NCBI RefSeq assembly: GCF_000715075.1
Contig: NC_134082.1
Location: 190,081,948-190,145,947, forward strand
Source of the DNA: Nicotiana tabacum
Taxonomy: Eukaryota; Streptophyta; Magnoliopsida; Solanales; Solanaceae
Reading direction: 5' to 3'
DNA length: 64,000 bases
Every line of letters begins with the position of its first letter. Position 1 is the stretch's first letter. Below the pieces are notes generated by a model. The model saw only the letters and a program-made list of their open reading frames with translations. It made no database searches and was not told the DNA's origin. Shown here one piece after another: positions 46,901-58,606 of the stretch. The position numbers and the translations under genes were made by a program.

Positions 46901-48282
46901 TTGTTGTGTTGCTACTGCATCTGCTGTTTCTCATCTTCCTTTTCTTTTATTTCCAATACCAGGTACACGACTGTAACACTGGCTATTATAAGCTGAAATA
47001 TGTGGAAGCATGAATACATATAAAAATGGAAGTCTGAAGGTTGATTCAGCTTTTTCTTTGTTTACTGATTGTAGTTAGAACATTTTGTATACTACTGCTA
47101 TGTATATTTCTGCTGCTTTGTATAGTTGGACTGTTATATGTTGAGGCCTAAGTAATGTAGACGCAATGGTTTAGTATAGTTTAGATTTGATTTGTATATG
47201 ATTGTATAAAGTGGACTGAAGTTGGACGTGTATGTTTATGCTAATTAGCCTGCATATTGGTGTTAATCACCAATCTTGATGTAAGATGATTTATCCATGT
47301 GGTTTAAATGTTGAAAAAAAATCAGAATAGTTTGAAGCATGAGACAAAAATGTGAGATTTACATCTTTCGCATGTAGTGATAAGTAGAAACTGGTTGTCA
47401 TTTAGGATATAGGCATTAATTCAAAGACATTCTTTTAACATTTGTTTGCTAATAACATTTCAATCACATTTTAATATTCAAAACTGGGTGTTTTGAATAT
47501 TGATCTAGTAAGGCTAACTTGAATCGATTGGTTTAATCAGTCGCTTCGCGTCTTTGGAAAAAATCATGTTTTTAGTAGTGACTTGAATCAAATGTAGTAG
47601 TGGTAGTAGAATTAATAATAAAATTAGGATTCTTTTCTTTTTTTTTTAGAGAAAAAAATATATATAGAAAATCGTAGTCATCTTAGCATGGACTTTTAAA
47701 TAAAACATTTAGAATTCAGGATGGGTCGTTTAGTGAATTTCACGGCCCTCCCCAAAGATAATAACGCGCTAGTCACTTTTGGCGCGCTTTTAGTAATTTA
47801 CTTTCTTAAACTCGGGTGCACATTTATGTGACCCAAATCCAAATCTCGACGGAGTCGAAATGTGTCGATAACCACGGGTGCATTGATGTGACGTGGTTCA
47901 AGATGTACTTTACGACGTCGCAATAATAATAATAAAAGCGTTAAACAGTTAAAATTTGCACATAGGTTCATAATTGTATAAAAATTAGATAATTAAGCCG
48001 AATATGACAGTTGAGCAACCGTGCTAGAACCACGGAACTCGGGAATGCCTAACACTTTCTCCCGGGTTAACAGAATTCCTTATCCGGATTTTTGGTTCGC
48101 GAACTATTAAACAGAGTCAATATTTTCCTCGATTCGGGATTCAACCGGTGATTTGGGACACCATGAATCTCCCAAGTGGCGACTCTGAATTAAATAATAA
48201 ATCCCGTTTCGATTGTCCCTTAATTGAAAAAACTCCCCTTTTACGCCCCTTTGCGGGGTGTAGGTAAAAAGGAGGTATGACA
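43996..48282 (+). repeat. OUTER 3' LTR (complete)
   Basis: About 4.29 kb, TG...CA, uninterrupted. It matches 2726-6668 plus 28852-29203. TATA-like box near 44745; donor-like AAG|GTATTT at 45439; U5 two-hairpin module at about 47710-47920; end GGAGGTATGACA. Small frames such as 45534-45731 have no support. Confidence 0.94.
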
Positions 48283-48287
48283 ATGAT

Positions 48288-48391
48288 TTCAAAATAATTT
48301 AAAATGAGAGATTGCTAGTAAATTGTAGTTGGCTTGCCTGACAGAGGTGTCCGGCACCATCACGACCCTTAGTGAAATTTGGGTCGTGACA
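48288..48391 (+). mobile_element. Right end of the old gypsy LTR begun at 289
   Basis: After the target duplication (48283-48287) the interrupted LTR resumes and ends with a CACGACCC...GGGTCGTGACA inverted repeat, the mirror of the CGACCC start. Confidence 0.7.
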
Positions 48392-48768
48392 TGGTTGATA
48401 CGGAGACTTAGATGAGCTGTATCTCTCGAGACGACCCGCAACCAGCAGAGTCTCCTTCACAATATTGTACTTTTTTTTCTGTCCAATTTGTATTCCGGAC
48501 AGTCATTGTATTACATTTTATTTTCTAGAAATTGCTCATGCACTTGTGACATCGAGTTCTGGGATGACTATGGGATTATTCAGTATTTAAATTTGTTAAA
48601 GACACTATTATTTTCTCGGTTAAGTTCATTATGTATTGTTTAGTATAAGGAAAAGAAAATATTTCAAAAATACTAAAATGAGGAATTTATTTAACTTTTT
48701 GGTGTTGGCTTGCTTGACAAGTGGTGTCTGACGCCATCACGACCTTTAACGGATTTTGGATCGTGACA
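48392..48768 (+). mobile_element. 5'-truncated LTR end of a related gypsy family
   Basis: The start TGGTTGATACGGAGACTTAG is similar to about 2453-2725 (GGTTAATACGGAGACTTAGG) and it ends GGATCGTGACA. Only the last 377 bp of the LTR are present, abutting the previous LTR end, so the previous element probably landed in or recombined with this one. Confidence 0.65.
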
Positions 48769-48947
48769 ATATCTCTGGCGGGTGGCATTCCCGGTAGATC
48801 TGCAGGAAATACTTCTGGAAATTCACGAACAACTAGAACTGAATTCATAAAAGGAACATCCGCATTGGGATCATAAATATAAGCCAAATAGGCTAGACAC
48901 CCCTTATCGACCATACGCCGAGCCTTCATATAAGAAATAACCCTACT
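48769..48947 (-). pseudogene. Reversed scrap of gypsy pol (protease-RT linker)
   Basis: On the minus strand it reads KARRMVDKGCLAYLAYI...PEVFPADLPGMPPARDI, the conserved block before RT in gypsy elements. The same block appears on the plus strand at about 58610-58760 ([30 protein letters not shown]). It is only about 60 codons long and is bounded by an LTR end and the LINE. Confidence 0.8.
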
Positions 48948-50218
48948 GGTAGAATGGCTGCCCGTACCACTCTCATCAAAGTCACCCTTAACTGTTTACC
49001 AAATCACCTAATGAAATTAATACAAATTTCTAGTTATATAACTCGGATACTAGAAAAATATCAAAGAGACTTTCTCTGGGGTACTACTCCATAAAAAAGA
49101 AAACTCCATCTAATCAAATGGAAATCTATACAACTCGATAAGAATGATGGTGGCCTAGGAATACCTAACTTAATTCATAAAAATCATGAACTACTTCGTC
49201 CCCAAACGTGGAGGCTATTTAACTCACCCCACTCACACTGGGCATTAATACTCTTAGCTAAATACTTACCTCGTAGAAATTCTAGCAACATAACCCATAC
49301 TTGGAAGGCTATCCAACAAGGATGGTCTTACTGCCAAAAAGGCCTAACATGGAACATCTCTAATGGTTCTCATGTCCAATTTTGGACGGAACCCTGGATG
49401 GTGCCAAAAAAGATTATCCGACAACTCATAGAAGGCCCATTAACAAAACAACACGAAACTCCCACAGTTGATAACTATACAACCCACAATATAATAAACA
49501 TAGATCTTATTCCTTTTGAGTTCCCACCACAATTATTGAACTCATTAAAAAATATATACATACCTACCATAACAAATCCTTCCTCTTTCGACAAAATAAT
49601 CTGGGGTTTAAGCCCAACGGGGATGTTCACAGTAAAATCCCTATATCACAAATTACACAATTCACACTCCAACTCTTCTTTTAGATGGATTTGGGCATTA
49701 CCAACACCGCTCAAGCTAAAACATTTCATATGGCTTGTAAGCCACCATCGACTACCTACTACGAGCTACCTCTTCATATCAAAATCTCCAATACACCTAT
49801 GTGCGACATTTGCAATAGAGCCCCCAAAAATATCGAACATCTCTTATTACACTGTCCCTATGCACAAATAGTTTGGCACAATCTAGGCCTTCATGCACAC
49901 GTCCAGTTGCTACACAATTTCGAGGAAGGACCTCAACAACGACTTTTCCAACTTATCACCACTCAAAAACCACTCCCCCATAATCTCCCATCACAAATTA
50001 TAATCCCTCACGCACTTTGGCATGTATGGAAAATTCGCAATTGAAGTATCTTTGACAAAACTAAAAGTTACCCTAATACCAACTATATAATAGTGTAGGC
50101 TACTGATTATGCATATCTAGTTAACAATAGTAAACGTACCCGTCAAACTCTTTCCTCATTATCCATCAAATGGAATCCTCCAGCGCAAGGATTCTATAAA
50201 CTCAACTGCGATGCTGCC
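48948..50218 (+). pseudogene. L1-type LINE ORF2, C-terminal part, first segment
   Basis: Reverse-transcriptase thumb and downstream region of a plant LINE: AARTTLIKVTLNCLPNH, then RDFLWGT, GGLGIPNLIHKNHELLR, and a zf-RVT zinc-binding block (FRWIWALPTPLKLKHFIWLVSHHRLPT; CDICNRAPKNIEHLLLHCPYAQIVW) split between two frames by an indel near 49790. It is 5'-truncated, as LINEs often are. It breaks at KLNCDAA, the start of the RNase H domain, where the solo LTR is inserted; the domain resumes at 54483. Confidence 0.88.
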
Positions 50219-50954
50219 TGTCGCGCCCCTTTTTCTCGCAAAATCGGGTTTCGACACATGACAACTCTTTTAAAGAAGGTGTTAAAAGAGAGATTCGCCA
50301 CCTAACGGGTTTGAGGTGCGTTCGGGCACCTATTTGGCAGATAAATTTGTTTGACTAGTTTGCGTCACCAAAGATCGGGTAAAGACTTGAAATTACCTCG
50401 AAGAGAAGGTGTTAGACACTCTTTGAGGTCCATAATTGTAGGTCCCAGCCGAACTTAATTATATGAATTAGTCTATGTGATCAAAGCTAATAAACAAGAA
50501 ATTCATTATTAAACACAAATAATCGATTGAAAGATAAGGTGGGGGTCCTATATTTTATAGCCTAAAGGATCACCCCGTGCAACATAAATAATACTTCATA
50601 ACTCCCTCAAGATAGGGTTTTACTCATATTATTCAGCGGGCACAGACTATCATCTCCTGCTACCCGATTACTATCTTTAAGTTGTTACCTAAAGCGCACT
50701 AGTTGATTCTAAACTGTACCCTATGCGTGCACTACCTGTCTCATGCCTATGGTCCATGAGGTTTTGGACCTCTATTTAGGTAGTTCTAGACTTCACTTAG
50801 GCTGCTCAAAATGATAAAACTAATTGACAAGCAAAATAAGTTGGACTTCATGTAATAGAAATTAAGGACTCAAGTCAACCTCCACACGTTGACAACGAAT
50901 GCATACAAACACATTGGGCATTTGACAGTTGCAGATTTTAGGCTAATTAAGACT

Positions 50955-51690
50955 ATTGAATCCTATATGCATGATCTCTAAATGATTTTGGATTTTAATA
51001 GATGCAGCAGTTTCAGATGTAAAAATGCAATTTTATAGACGTGATTTCTGCATAGTTTAGGGAATCTGATATCACATATTCAATACCGAGACCAAGGTTA
51101 TGAGTTATTGATCCTATAGACATGATTGCTAAATGATTCTGGATTCCAGCATTACAAAGACAACGCTGTAATTTGACGTATTAGGTGTGCAGTAGAGTGA
51201 TTATGCAGTTGTTTGAAGGTCTAAGGCTAGCAGTATTAATAGAACACCCTATAGGCAGGATTTTTAGCAGTTGACAATTATATTGATTAACATTAACATT
51301 TTTATCCTTATAGGCATGCTTTCTAGGCGGGTGACAGTATAGTAGAATGACAGAAATGGCATCTGATTATGCTCCTATAGGCGTGGTATCTAAGTGAACA
51401 TTGCAAAGAACATGTATTTATGAAGAAATGAAATCCTATAGGCATGATTTCTATGTGAACATGCAAAGAACAAGTATTTGTGAATAAATGCACTCATATA
51501 GGCATGGTGTCTATGTAAACATGCTTCAATTAAAGGATTGATCATTTTTATTTCTTACTGACATGGTTTCTAACAAGCAGGTGGAAGCAGAATGTATTAA
51601 AAAATATTAAAACACCTGTAGGCAGGTCATCTATCAAACACGTAGGGGCAGAATATATTCGAGCAAATTAACACCTATAGGCAGGATTTC
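50955..51690. repeat. Dispersed CCTATAGGCATGATTTCTA motif, about 10 copies
   Basis: Inside the solo LTR, variants of CCTATAGGCATGATTTCTA occur near 50961, 51110, 51248, 51305, 51384, 51432, 51492, 51610 and 51672, with weaker ones at 51032 and 51555. Spacing is irregular (about 50-140 bp). Each begins with a palindromic or near-palindromic CCTATAGG. See findings. Confidence 0.7.
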
Positions 51691-52932
51691 TACCTGTTTC
51701 ATGCAATATTAAATAAGCCCAGTTTCCCAATTTTACTAATACCCCAAATGTTATAACATCAATTATTACAGACCCGAATGAATAGGAATAAATTACAATG
51801 ATAAATAACTATAAAGATCCTACAGCAGACCCAAAGATACACCCATCCTATCCAGGCCTTCACATAGCTCACAACAGCTCAGAAGACAGATTGCATAGCC
51901 AAAACCTAGTAACCATCAGAAATACAGCCATGTACACAAGCCCATTGGCTTATTCAGCAAATGAAATGGGATAGAACTGAGCAATTAAGACAAGTATGGC
52001 AAAGAAACTTGGAAGCAGTGCTCACACTAGGGAGGTTAACAAAGGAGATTCAGGGATAGACTGAGGACCAAGTCCTACTGTGTCAGAGTTCACAAGAGTC
52101 TCAATCGGACCCCGAGCAGTGCTCATACTAGGGAGGTCAGAATAACATAAGTGCTAATGAGAGGGACTGGACAACAGTTGTGGGATAGAACTGAAGAGTA
52201 CAAGTTGAGCCCATAGAGCAAATAATCAGACAGAATTTAGGTTTTGAAAGCAGACTCAACAAAGATTCAGGAGAACAACAACTAATGCATAAACGACTAC
52301 ACATTAATAAAACAAGTTTGCAGGTTTGGTATACACATATTTATGATAAAGAAAAGATTCAGATTATGTTAAGTGTAGATGCTAGTGAGAATCATATTGG
52401 TTGGCAGTAGAAATCAAGCAGGATGAAAGCTGGTCATTGCAAGCATAATGAAAGTAAGGCATGCTTAAGTGACAGGATTGCTACCACAATCAAACATATA
52501 AAGAGAGGCTAAAATGCAAATGTTCTAACCATCAGTAACACATAAGCTAGGCAAACTTAGAGAAAACTTAATTAACTCAGGTCCATGCATGTTTCAAACT
52601 ACAAACATAATGGATTTTAGATTAGAAAGGCCTAACATTGAGTAACAAAATAAGAATTGCATACGAGAACAGCCCAGAAAACGCATTAAGCTATGAACTT
52701 CAGAAGTGAAAGCACATGCGAGCTACAAATACATAAGGATGGAATTGCAAAAGGTTCAATAACTCATCAGTTAAGCGAAAACAAGAAAGAGCAAAGTTCA
52801 CAGTAGCAAAACCCAGAATCCTTGGCTTTCAGCCGGCCAGGAATCAGAATATGAGAGAACAAGAATAGTAACTTCATTTTTGTAGTGAATGTTAATTATT
52901 CAAGTCTTCTCTTAAAGGAGAATAGGGAGGGG

Positions 52933-52940
52933 TTTATATA
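52933..52940 (-). promoter_or_regulatory. TATA box of the reversed solo LTR
   Basis: TATATAAA on the minus strand, followed by CCCCTCCC and a CT-rich start region. It lies about 1.54 kb from the LTR start, so U3 would be about 1.5 kb. Confidence 0.55.
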
Positions 52941-54482
52941 GTGGTAGAAATTAACACATAATCATAGAAATAAATCATTCAGATGCAAGTAGGTTAGAAA
53001 GAAAATATCCGGAATCAATTAGAGGTAATTTAGGGCACAAATCAAGGATTCAGTAAATTAGGGAAACACACAAAATTATTCAGAATATTTAAGGCAAATA
53101 CTAAAAGTAAAAATTAGGGAAACACACAAAAATCGTTCAGAATATTTAAGGCAAATACACAAAAAATACCAAAACACAAATCGTTCAAAATATTTAAAAC
53201 AAATACTAAAGTAAAAATTAGGGAAACACAAGGAAAGAGAATAATCGAACACAGAAAAGAAAAAATTCATAAGAAGCAATAAGGAAAAAGGAAAGGTCTC
53301 AAACCCTAGTTTTAGGAAAAGTGTAAAATCGGCGGGATATACAAATAAAGTAAACATCACATAGAATAGGATGAATAGAGGCGGAATATTGTTAAAAATT
53401 AGAAAAATCGAACCTATTTTGGTTAAATTGAAAGAAGTTTGAAAACCCTAATTTAGAGTAGGTAAGAATCATCAACTGATATGAAAATATTCGTACTTAC
53501 AAAGAATAAATGATGAACATAGACAGAATAGTCATAGAAATCAGAGATGTGAACCAATTTGGTTTGATTTTGGCGAGATTTGCTTTCCATGTTAGGCAAA
53601 CAACTAGGCAATCATAAACGAGTCACCCGTAGTGAGGGGAGGTAAATAAGGCAAGAGAATCCATGGTGGATTCCATTTTGGAGCCGGATTTTGAGGGGTT
53701 AAGAGAGACGGCAGCTAGGGTTCGTGAGAGATAAGAGACGAGAGGGTTCAAGGGCGGCAGGATGGTGAAGAATAATTAGGGTTAGGGTTTGGGTTTAGTT
53801 AAATAGGAGGGTGTAACGTGGATCGTTGATCTCAGAGATCAGCGACCACGATTTATAAGAGTTCTAGGTCGGGTGGTTTAAACGGGTATGGGGTTAGGCT
53901 AATTGGTCTTGGTACAGGGGTAATTGGGTTAGTGTAAGGGTGTTGGGCTAGTGTATCAGGTAGTTTTAAGTCCGAAAAATAGGAGGAATAAATTTTAAAA
54001 TACCCGATTTTAATCAAATAAATAATTTATAAAAGTGATAAATAAATAAAAAAAATATCATCTGTGCCTAAAATGATTAAAATCAATTACCTAACATTAT
54101 AAAAATACAAAAAGTTAATTTTGCAAAAAATAATGTAATTATGTATGTATATGGGCTATTATTGCAAAAATGTGCAATTTAGCCTTAACATGCAAATGTA
54201 ATTATAAAAATACACTGAAAAATATTTAAATATTATGCTAGTATAAATGATGAGTTTAGATAATTAAATAATTATAAAGTAATTTGGAAAATAATTATTG
54301 GATATTTATATATAATAAAATGCAGGAATAAATCGATTTAAAGCCCCTTAAAAATTATGAAAAATTATAAAAAATATTTGTGTATGCTTATAAATCAAAT
54401 GATGATGCATATGCACTGTTTTGAAAGTATATGTATATATATTTAAAATATGAGGGAAAATTGGGAATCAACCGTGCCTACA

Positions 54483-55119
54483 CACCATCTATAACAAAGC
54501 ATGACCTAGGAGGCGCCTTGAGAAACTGCGATGGACACTGGCTAATGGGCTATGCAGCTCGACGCAATGACGGCACTCCTACATCAATGGAATTGCATGC
54601 CTTACTTGAAGGACTGCGTATCGCTTTACAACATCGCTTGATGCCACTTGAAATACAAGTGGACTGCACAGAGGTAATTAGTATGCTGCATAACCATAAT
54701 CTTCATTACTTATCTATTCTTCATGAATCCAGGTCTCTCCTCCACAAGCTGGGTAATCCATGAGTTTCACACACATACAAGGAGCTTAATTAGGTGGCAG
54801 ACAAACTCGCAAAGCATGGAACAACTTTAGCTATGGAGAATACTACCACGATATTTTTGAATCCTCCCACCTTCTTGAGGGCAGACCTGATGACTGACCA
54901 TATGGGCACTCGGCAGTTGCGGCGCTCTTCAACTCATATGGACAATACTAAAACTTTTTTTGAATTAAATTTACCACCAAATACTTGTACTAGTTCGACA
55001 CAATACTGCCTGCCAGTTTTAGCACTTTTTGGTACCGTGGAGCCATCAAGGTCCGCCACTTCCTATAATGTGACTTAATTTATTAATATAAGTATCCTTT
55101 TTGACCAAAGAAAAAAAAA
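54483..55119 (+). pseudogene. L1-type LINE ORF2 second segment (RNase H) and LINE 3' end
   Basis: Continues the LINE after the insertion: DLGGALRNCDGHWLMGYAARRN, SMELHALLEGLRIAL, QVDCTEVISML and VADKLAKHG are the blocks of the plant RNase H (RVT_3) fused to LINE ORF2. Stops at about 54761 and 54790 break it. The element ends with TTAATATAAGTATCCTTTTTGACC and a short A-rich tail (AAAGAAAAAAAAAC, to about 55119), the usual plant LINE end. Confidence 0.85.
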
Positions 55120-55956
55120 CTTCTTGGTCTACAGCCAATGAATGGTTATTGCCTTGAGAGACTGCGACTGAACATCAGAATCTAGCAGGCCTAGGAAATA
55201 AGGTGGGCCTTTGTGCTTTGGAAGGTCAATTTCATTGCTTAGCTTAAGGAGGAGACATTTGTGTTGGGCCTATTTTCAGTTTGGTCATGAAGCTGATGAA
55301 GTTATACAATATGAGTTAGGGAATCTTACATAAATATCCCAAATAAGATACAACTTACCAACCTCTAGCCATTAATCACATAGACTTATTAAAACTAGCC
55401 AAGCACATATAAAAACTGAAAATCCAAATAAATAAGGTTTTTTCTCTCCAAGAATCACACATAAAGGTGTAAGTAAAAAAAGATATTTTTCAATGGGTAT
55501 GGTTGAAATTCATTGAAAACATATATATAAATCAATATACAAATTTTGAGGAAAACTGGAGGTGATTTGGACTGATTTGGTATCAAAATTCGTAGTTAAA
55601 ATCGAGTTCAAAAAATTCTTCTGCAACGCAAGTATCAAACATGTATCGCGCATGTATCACACACAAAGGTATACATGGATACACATTTGTGATACACATT
55701 TGATATAAATATTATACATTTGTGATACACATATAATACATAGTGTGATACACACATTTTTTTTCTACTGCGAATTTTCAATTCAAACCATCTCAAAACT
55801 CTGTCAAATCATCTCAAAAGTGAGATTCAAACTCCTTAAGATATACCCTATCTATTCTCATAATACCCACTCAAAAGAAAGTAAAAATTTAATATTTTTT
55901 TGGCTACAAATAGCTAATTAACTAATATTGGTAACATTTGACTAATATTAGTAATA
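55120..55956. other. Unassigned intergenic stretch
   Basis: No gene or complete element recognised. From about 55630 to 55760 it has irregular repeats of GTATACATGGATACACA / TTGTGATACACAT words, a decayed simple repeat. Confidence 0.5.
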
Positions 55957-57005
55957 GGCGAAATGGCCTCGTGGACACTTAAACTTGTACGAGATTTCAA
56001 AGCCGATATATAAGCTTACATAGTTCCCATTTGAACACTCAAACTCGAATATTTGATAACTAATAAACATATTTGACCGTTGACCATGCACATGTGGCAG
56101 TGACAGAGGTGATATGGACAAAGTGTATGCAAATCACCTAAACTAAGCGTGTCACTACCATAATTTTGATTTTAAAAAATCTAAAAAAAATACAAAGAAA
56201 AAGAAAGAAAATAAGCCCCTGCTCCAAAATCATTAAACCCATATTCCCCTCACCCCTTTATGTTTCTTTTCCTTGTTCTCCATCATCGTCTGCCCTCCCC
56301 TCCCCTCCTCCCCTCCCTCCCCTTTTTTTCTTTCTCCCCTTCTTCATCTGTTGTTCCAAACCCAGGCAACAGTGGTGAAAAACAAAGAAAAACAATAAAT
56401 TTTATCAAAATTTTTCTATCAATCTTTTCTCTCACATTAATTCCCTCTCTTCTTTCTGTATCCATCTCAAACTGGAAGACAGATAGAGAAAAGAGAAAAA
56501 CCATAAAAAAAATTGACGAATTTTGGGTGAAAATTTCTAATTACACAGTCCGACTTCTTCTCTCTTTTGGATTTCACCATTCGTGTTCTTCTTTGACATA
56601 GCTTCGCCGGCTCTTTTTTGCCTAAACGGAATTTTAGAAGGTGGCTCATCGATTCTTTGAATTGTAATTGGGGTATGGAATTTATGAATTTTGTTAGAAG
56701 TGAAAATGGTGGATTTTATGGAAGTTCATGGCCGATTTTGGTCGGTCTATTGACTAAAAGTGGGGGGGACCCCAATCAGTTGGGCTTTGTTTTCGCGCCC
56801 TTGACATGTAAAAATTCCATTAGTCATTTGTTGACTGGATGGACACATCTGTGTATGTGTAATACACGTGCATAGGCTCAAGGGTCAGATGTGTTTATTA
56901 GTTAAGGGAATCATGAGTTCGAATGTTCAAATGGGAAAATCCAAAGTTCCTGCATCAGCTTTCAAAAGCCCTACAAGTTTAAGTGGCCAAGAAGCCATTA
57001 GGCCG
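55957..57005. mobile_element. Non-autonomous DNA transposon with about 48-bp inverted ends (hAT- or MULE-like)
   Basis: The left end GGCGAAATGGCCTCGTGG and onward, including CACTTAAACTTGTA, matches the reverse complement of the right end (CACTTAAACTTGTAG...GGCC before 57006). Both sides are flanked by the 8-bp direct repeat TAGTAATA (55949-55956 and 57006-57013). It is 1049 bp long with no transposase; the interior has a pyrimidine-rich run at 56240-56340. An 8-bp duplication fits hAT, and 8-9 bp would also fit a MULE-type element. Confidence 0.75.
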
Positions 57006-57269
57006 TAGTAATATTTAATAAATTAGCCAATTTTTGCAACAATCTACTTATAAGTGGACATATTTGGTAGTTTCCCTACAATATGGGTGTCTCGACTTTT
57101 GGTATCTTTACACAAATAGCCGAACAAATTCATTATTTGTTTTTCCTAGCTAGTATATATAGATTATGCACTAATTATATACAGTTATATATTCACTGTT
57201 ATTTTAAGTTTAAGCGGCTGGGTGTGCGGCTATTTAGGTTAATTCTTCCTTTCTTTTCTCCAAAAATCA

Positions 57270-57540
57270 ACTAGTGTAAAATCTAAACTATTCCAAATGT
57301 GTTTTTTGATTTTTAGTATGTTTTAAAAAAATGATACATATATTCTTATATTTGAAAAAAAATTCACTTTAAACTTGTCGTTTTATCCTTAATGACACAC
57401 TGTTATTGTAATAAAAATGTCACGATCAAATGTTTATGTTCACAAGTTCTGTGAGTACTACTTTTGATATGTGTCAAAAAGTGTCATTCTTTTTAAAACT
57501 TAGTACTCAGCCAAGCTTCACAAAAATGAAACAGAGGGAG
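57270..57540. mobile_element. Stowaway-like MITE with decayed left end
   Basis: The right end ATGAAACAGAGGGAG followed by TA at 57541 matches the Stowaway terminal consensus (CTCCCTCTGTTTCA on the other strand) and its TA target site. The interior (TTTTTGATTTTTAGTATG, about 57310) resembles Solanaceae Stowaway elements. The matching left end is not recognisable. Confidence 0.55.
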
Positions 57541-57542
57541 TA

Positions 57543-57928
57543 CTATTCTTTATATCATGACCAGAGGCAGACTCACGTGGTGCTAAGCGGTTTCAACTGA
57601 ACCCGCTTTATAAAATAATGTATATAACTAAAGCAGCGTAAATTATGTATAAAGATTATATTTGAGCACACTTGACAAAATCTTTGTTCTTGCAAAAAAT
57701 GGTCAAGCGGGTTCATAATATTAGTTAGGTCTTGTGACCAAATCCTTTCATCTTATATGCCTACTTTATTTATTTTGGCCAAATATATACGTGGATACCT
57801 AAATTTGTCCGAATTTTTTATTTAGACACTTGAACTCGGACTAGTACCTATTGAACACCTAAAGTCCTCTAAAAATATATTAATTAGACACATTTTGCTG
57901 ACATGGAAAAGTACGTATGTATTTGGTC
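57543..57928. other. Intergenic stretch with a possible truncated transposon end
   Basis: At about 57776-57900, GGCCAAATATATACGTGG, CACTTGAACTCGGAC and TTAGACAC words look like one end of a DNA transposon of the 55957-57005 type, cut off by the gypsy fragment. 57560-57770 has no recognised content. Confidence 0.35.
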
Positions 57929-58606
57929 ACGTCCTCCCAGAGCTTATTTTGAGTGTGGTGACACTCGACACGTGGTGAGGGATTGCCCTAGGCTTAGGAG
58001 GGGTGCACCTCCACAGACTTCTCAATCACAACATGTTTTACAGATTTTTCAGGCTATGATTAAAGCACTAGTTGCTACCCTACCTGCTCAGCCAGTTAGA
58101 GTTGGAGGTCGGGGAGGTAGAGGTCGTCCGAAAGAGGGAGGCCAAGCCAGATATTATGCCCTTCCTGCCCATGCAGAGGTTGTTGCTTCCGATTATGTCA
58201 TCACAGGTATTGTTTCGATCTGTCATAAAGATGCATCGGTTCTATTCGATCCACGCTCCACTTATTCCTATGTGTCCTCTTATTTTGCCCCGCATTTGGG
58301 CATATCTCGGGATTCTTTGAGTTCCCATATTTATGTTTCTACTCACATGGGAGATTCTCATGTTGTGGATCGCGTTTATCTGTTGTATTTGATTGCTCTT
58401 AGTATTTTTGAGACCATAGCCGATTTATTATTACTCAGCATGGTAGATTTTGATGTTATCTTGGGCATGGATTGATTGTCGTCCCATTATGCTATTCTTG
58501 ATTGTCATGCCAAGAAACTGGCTATGCTAGGTGTACCGCAATTAGAGTGGAGGGTTAGTTTAGATTACACTCCCAGTAGAGTTATTTCATTTCTTAAAAC
58601 TCAGTG
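57929..58606 (+). pseudogene. Decayed gypsy gag zinc knuckle and protease
   Basis: Starts within gag: YFECGDTRHVVRDC is a CX2CX4HX4C zinc knuckle (about 57946-57990). A Gly/Arg-rich linker (GGRGGRGRPK) follows. The protease active site reads LFDPRSTYSYVSS near 58245, where related elements have D-[SP]-G-S, so the Gly is lost. VDFDVILGMD is the second protease block; the next codon is TGA 58473-58475, where Trp is normal. A further TGA lies at 58604-58606. There is no LTR or start to the left, so the copy is 5'-truncated. Confidence 0.85.

Larger units (their letters stand above)
2726..48282 (+). mobile_element. OUTER Tat/Ogre-like Ty3/gypsy retrotransposon (about 23.4 kb without the INNER insertion)
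   Basis: It starts TGTGAGAACGTGATTTTTGC and its second LTR starts TGTGAGCACGTGATTTTTGC at 43996; the LTRs end GGAGGTGTGACA (29203) and GGAGGTATGACA (48282). Flanks are ATAAT (2721-2725) and ATGAT (48283-48287), a 5-bp target duplication with one change. Order inside: primer site, leader, ORF1, gag, protease, intron, RT/RNaseH/aRNaseH/integrase, long 3' region, polypurine tract. The extra ORF1, the second RNase H and the huge LTRs are hallmarks of Tat/Ogre elements (established). Stops interrupt every coding block, so it is dead. The LTR copies differ visibly more than those of INNER, so it is older. Confidence 0.95.
50219..54482 (-). mobile_element. Reversed Tat/Ogre-like solo LTR inside the LINE (about 4.26 kb)
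   Basis: Read on the minus strand, it starts TGTAGGCACGG, close to the TGTAAGCACG start of the Tat LTRs here, and ends GGGGCGCGACA. Near its end it repeats the Tat U5 layout: CTAACACCTTCTC, then TTAGGTGGCGAATCTC, comparable with CTAACACTTTCTC and CAAGTGGCGACTCTG of INNER. A minus-strand TATA box is at 52933-52940. There are no coding domains, so it is a solo LTR. The target duplication is unclear: TGCCT occurs at 50215-50219 and 54475-54479, which would put the right end about 8 bp earlier. Confidence 0.75.

Noticed and set aside
53076..53360. 94-codon minus-strand frame rich in Phe/Leu/Ser
   Set aside because: It arises from an A-rich internal repeat (AGAATATTTAAGGCAAATAC-like) in the solo LTR and has no domain.
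53770..53805. AGGGTTAGGGTTTGGGTTTAG, resembling telomere repeats
   Set aside because: There are only about three imperfect units, in the promoter region of the reversed solo LTR; too short for an interstitial telomere array.
56283..56504. Minus-strand frame ending in a Gly/Arg/Glu run
   Set aside because: It is the antisense of a CT-rich low-complexity stretch within the DNA transposon.
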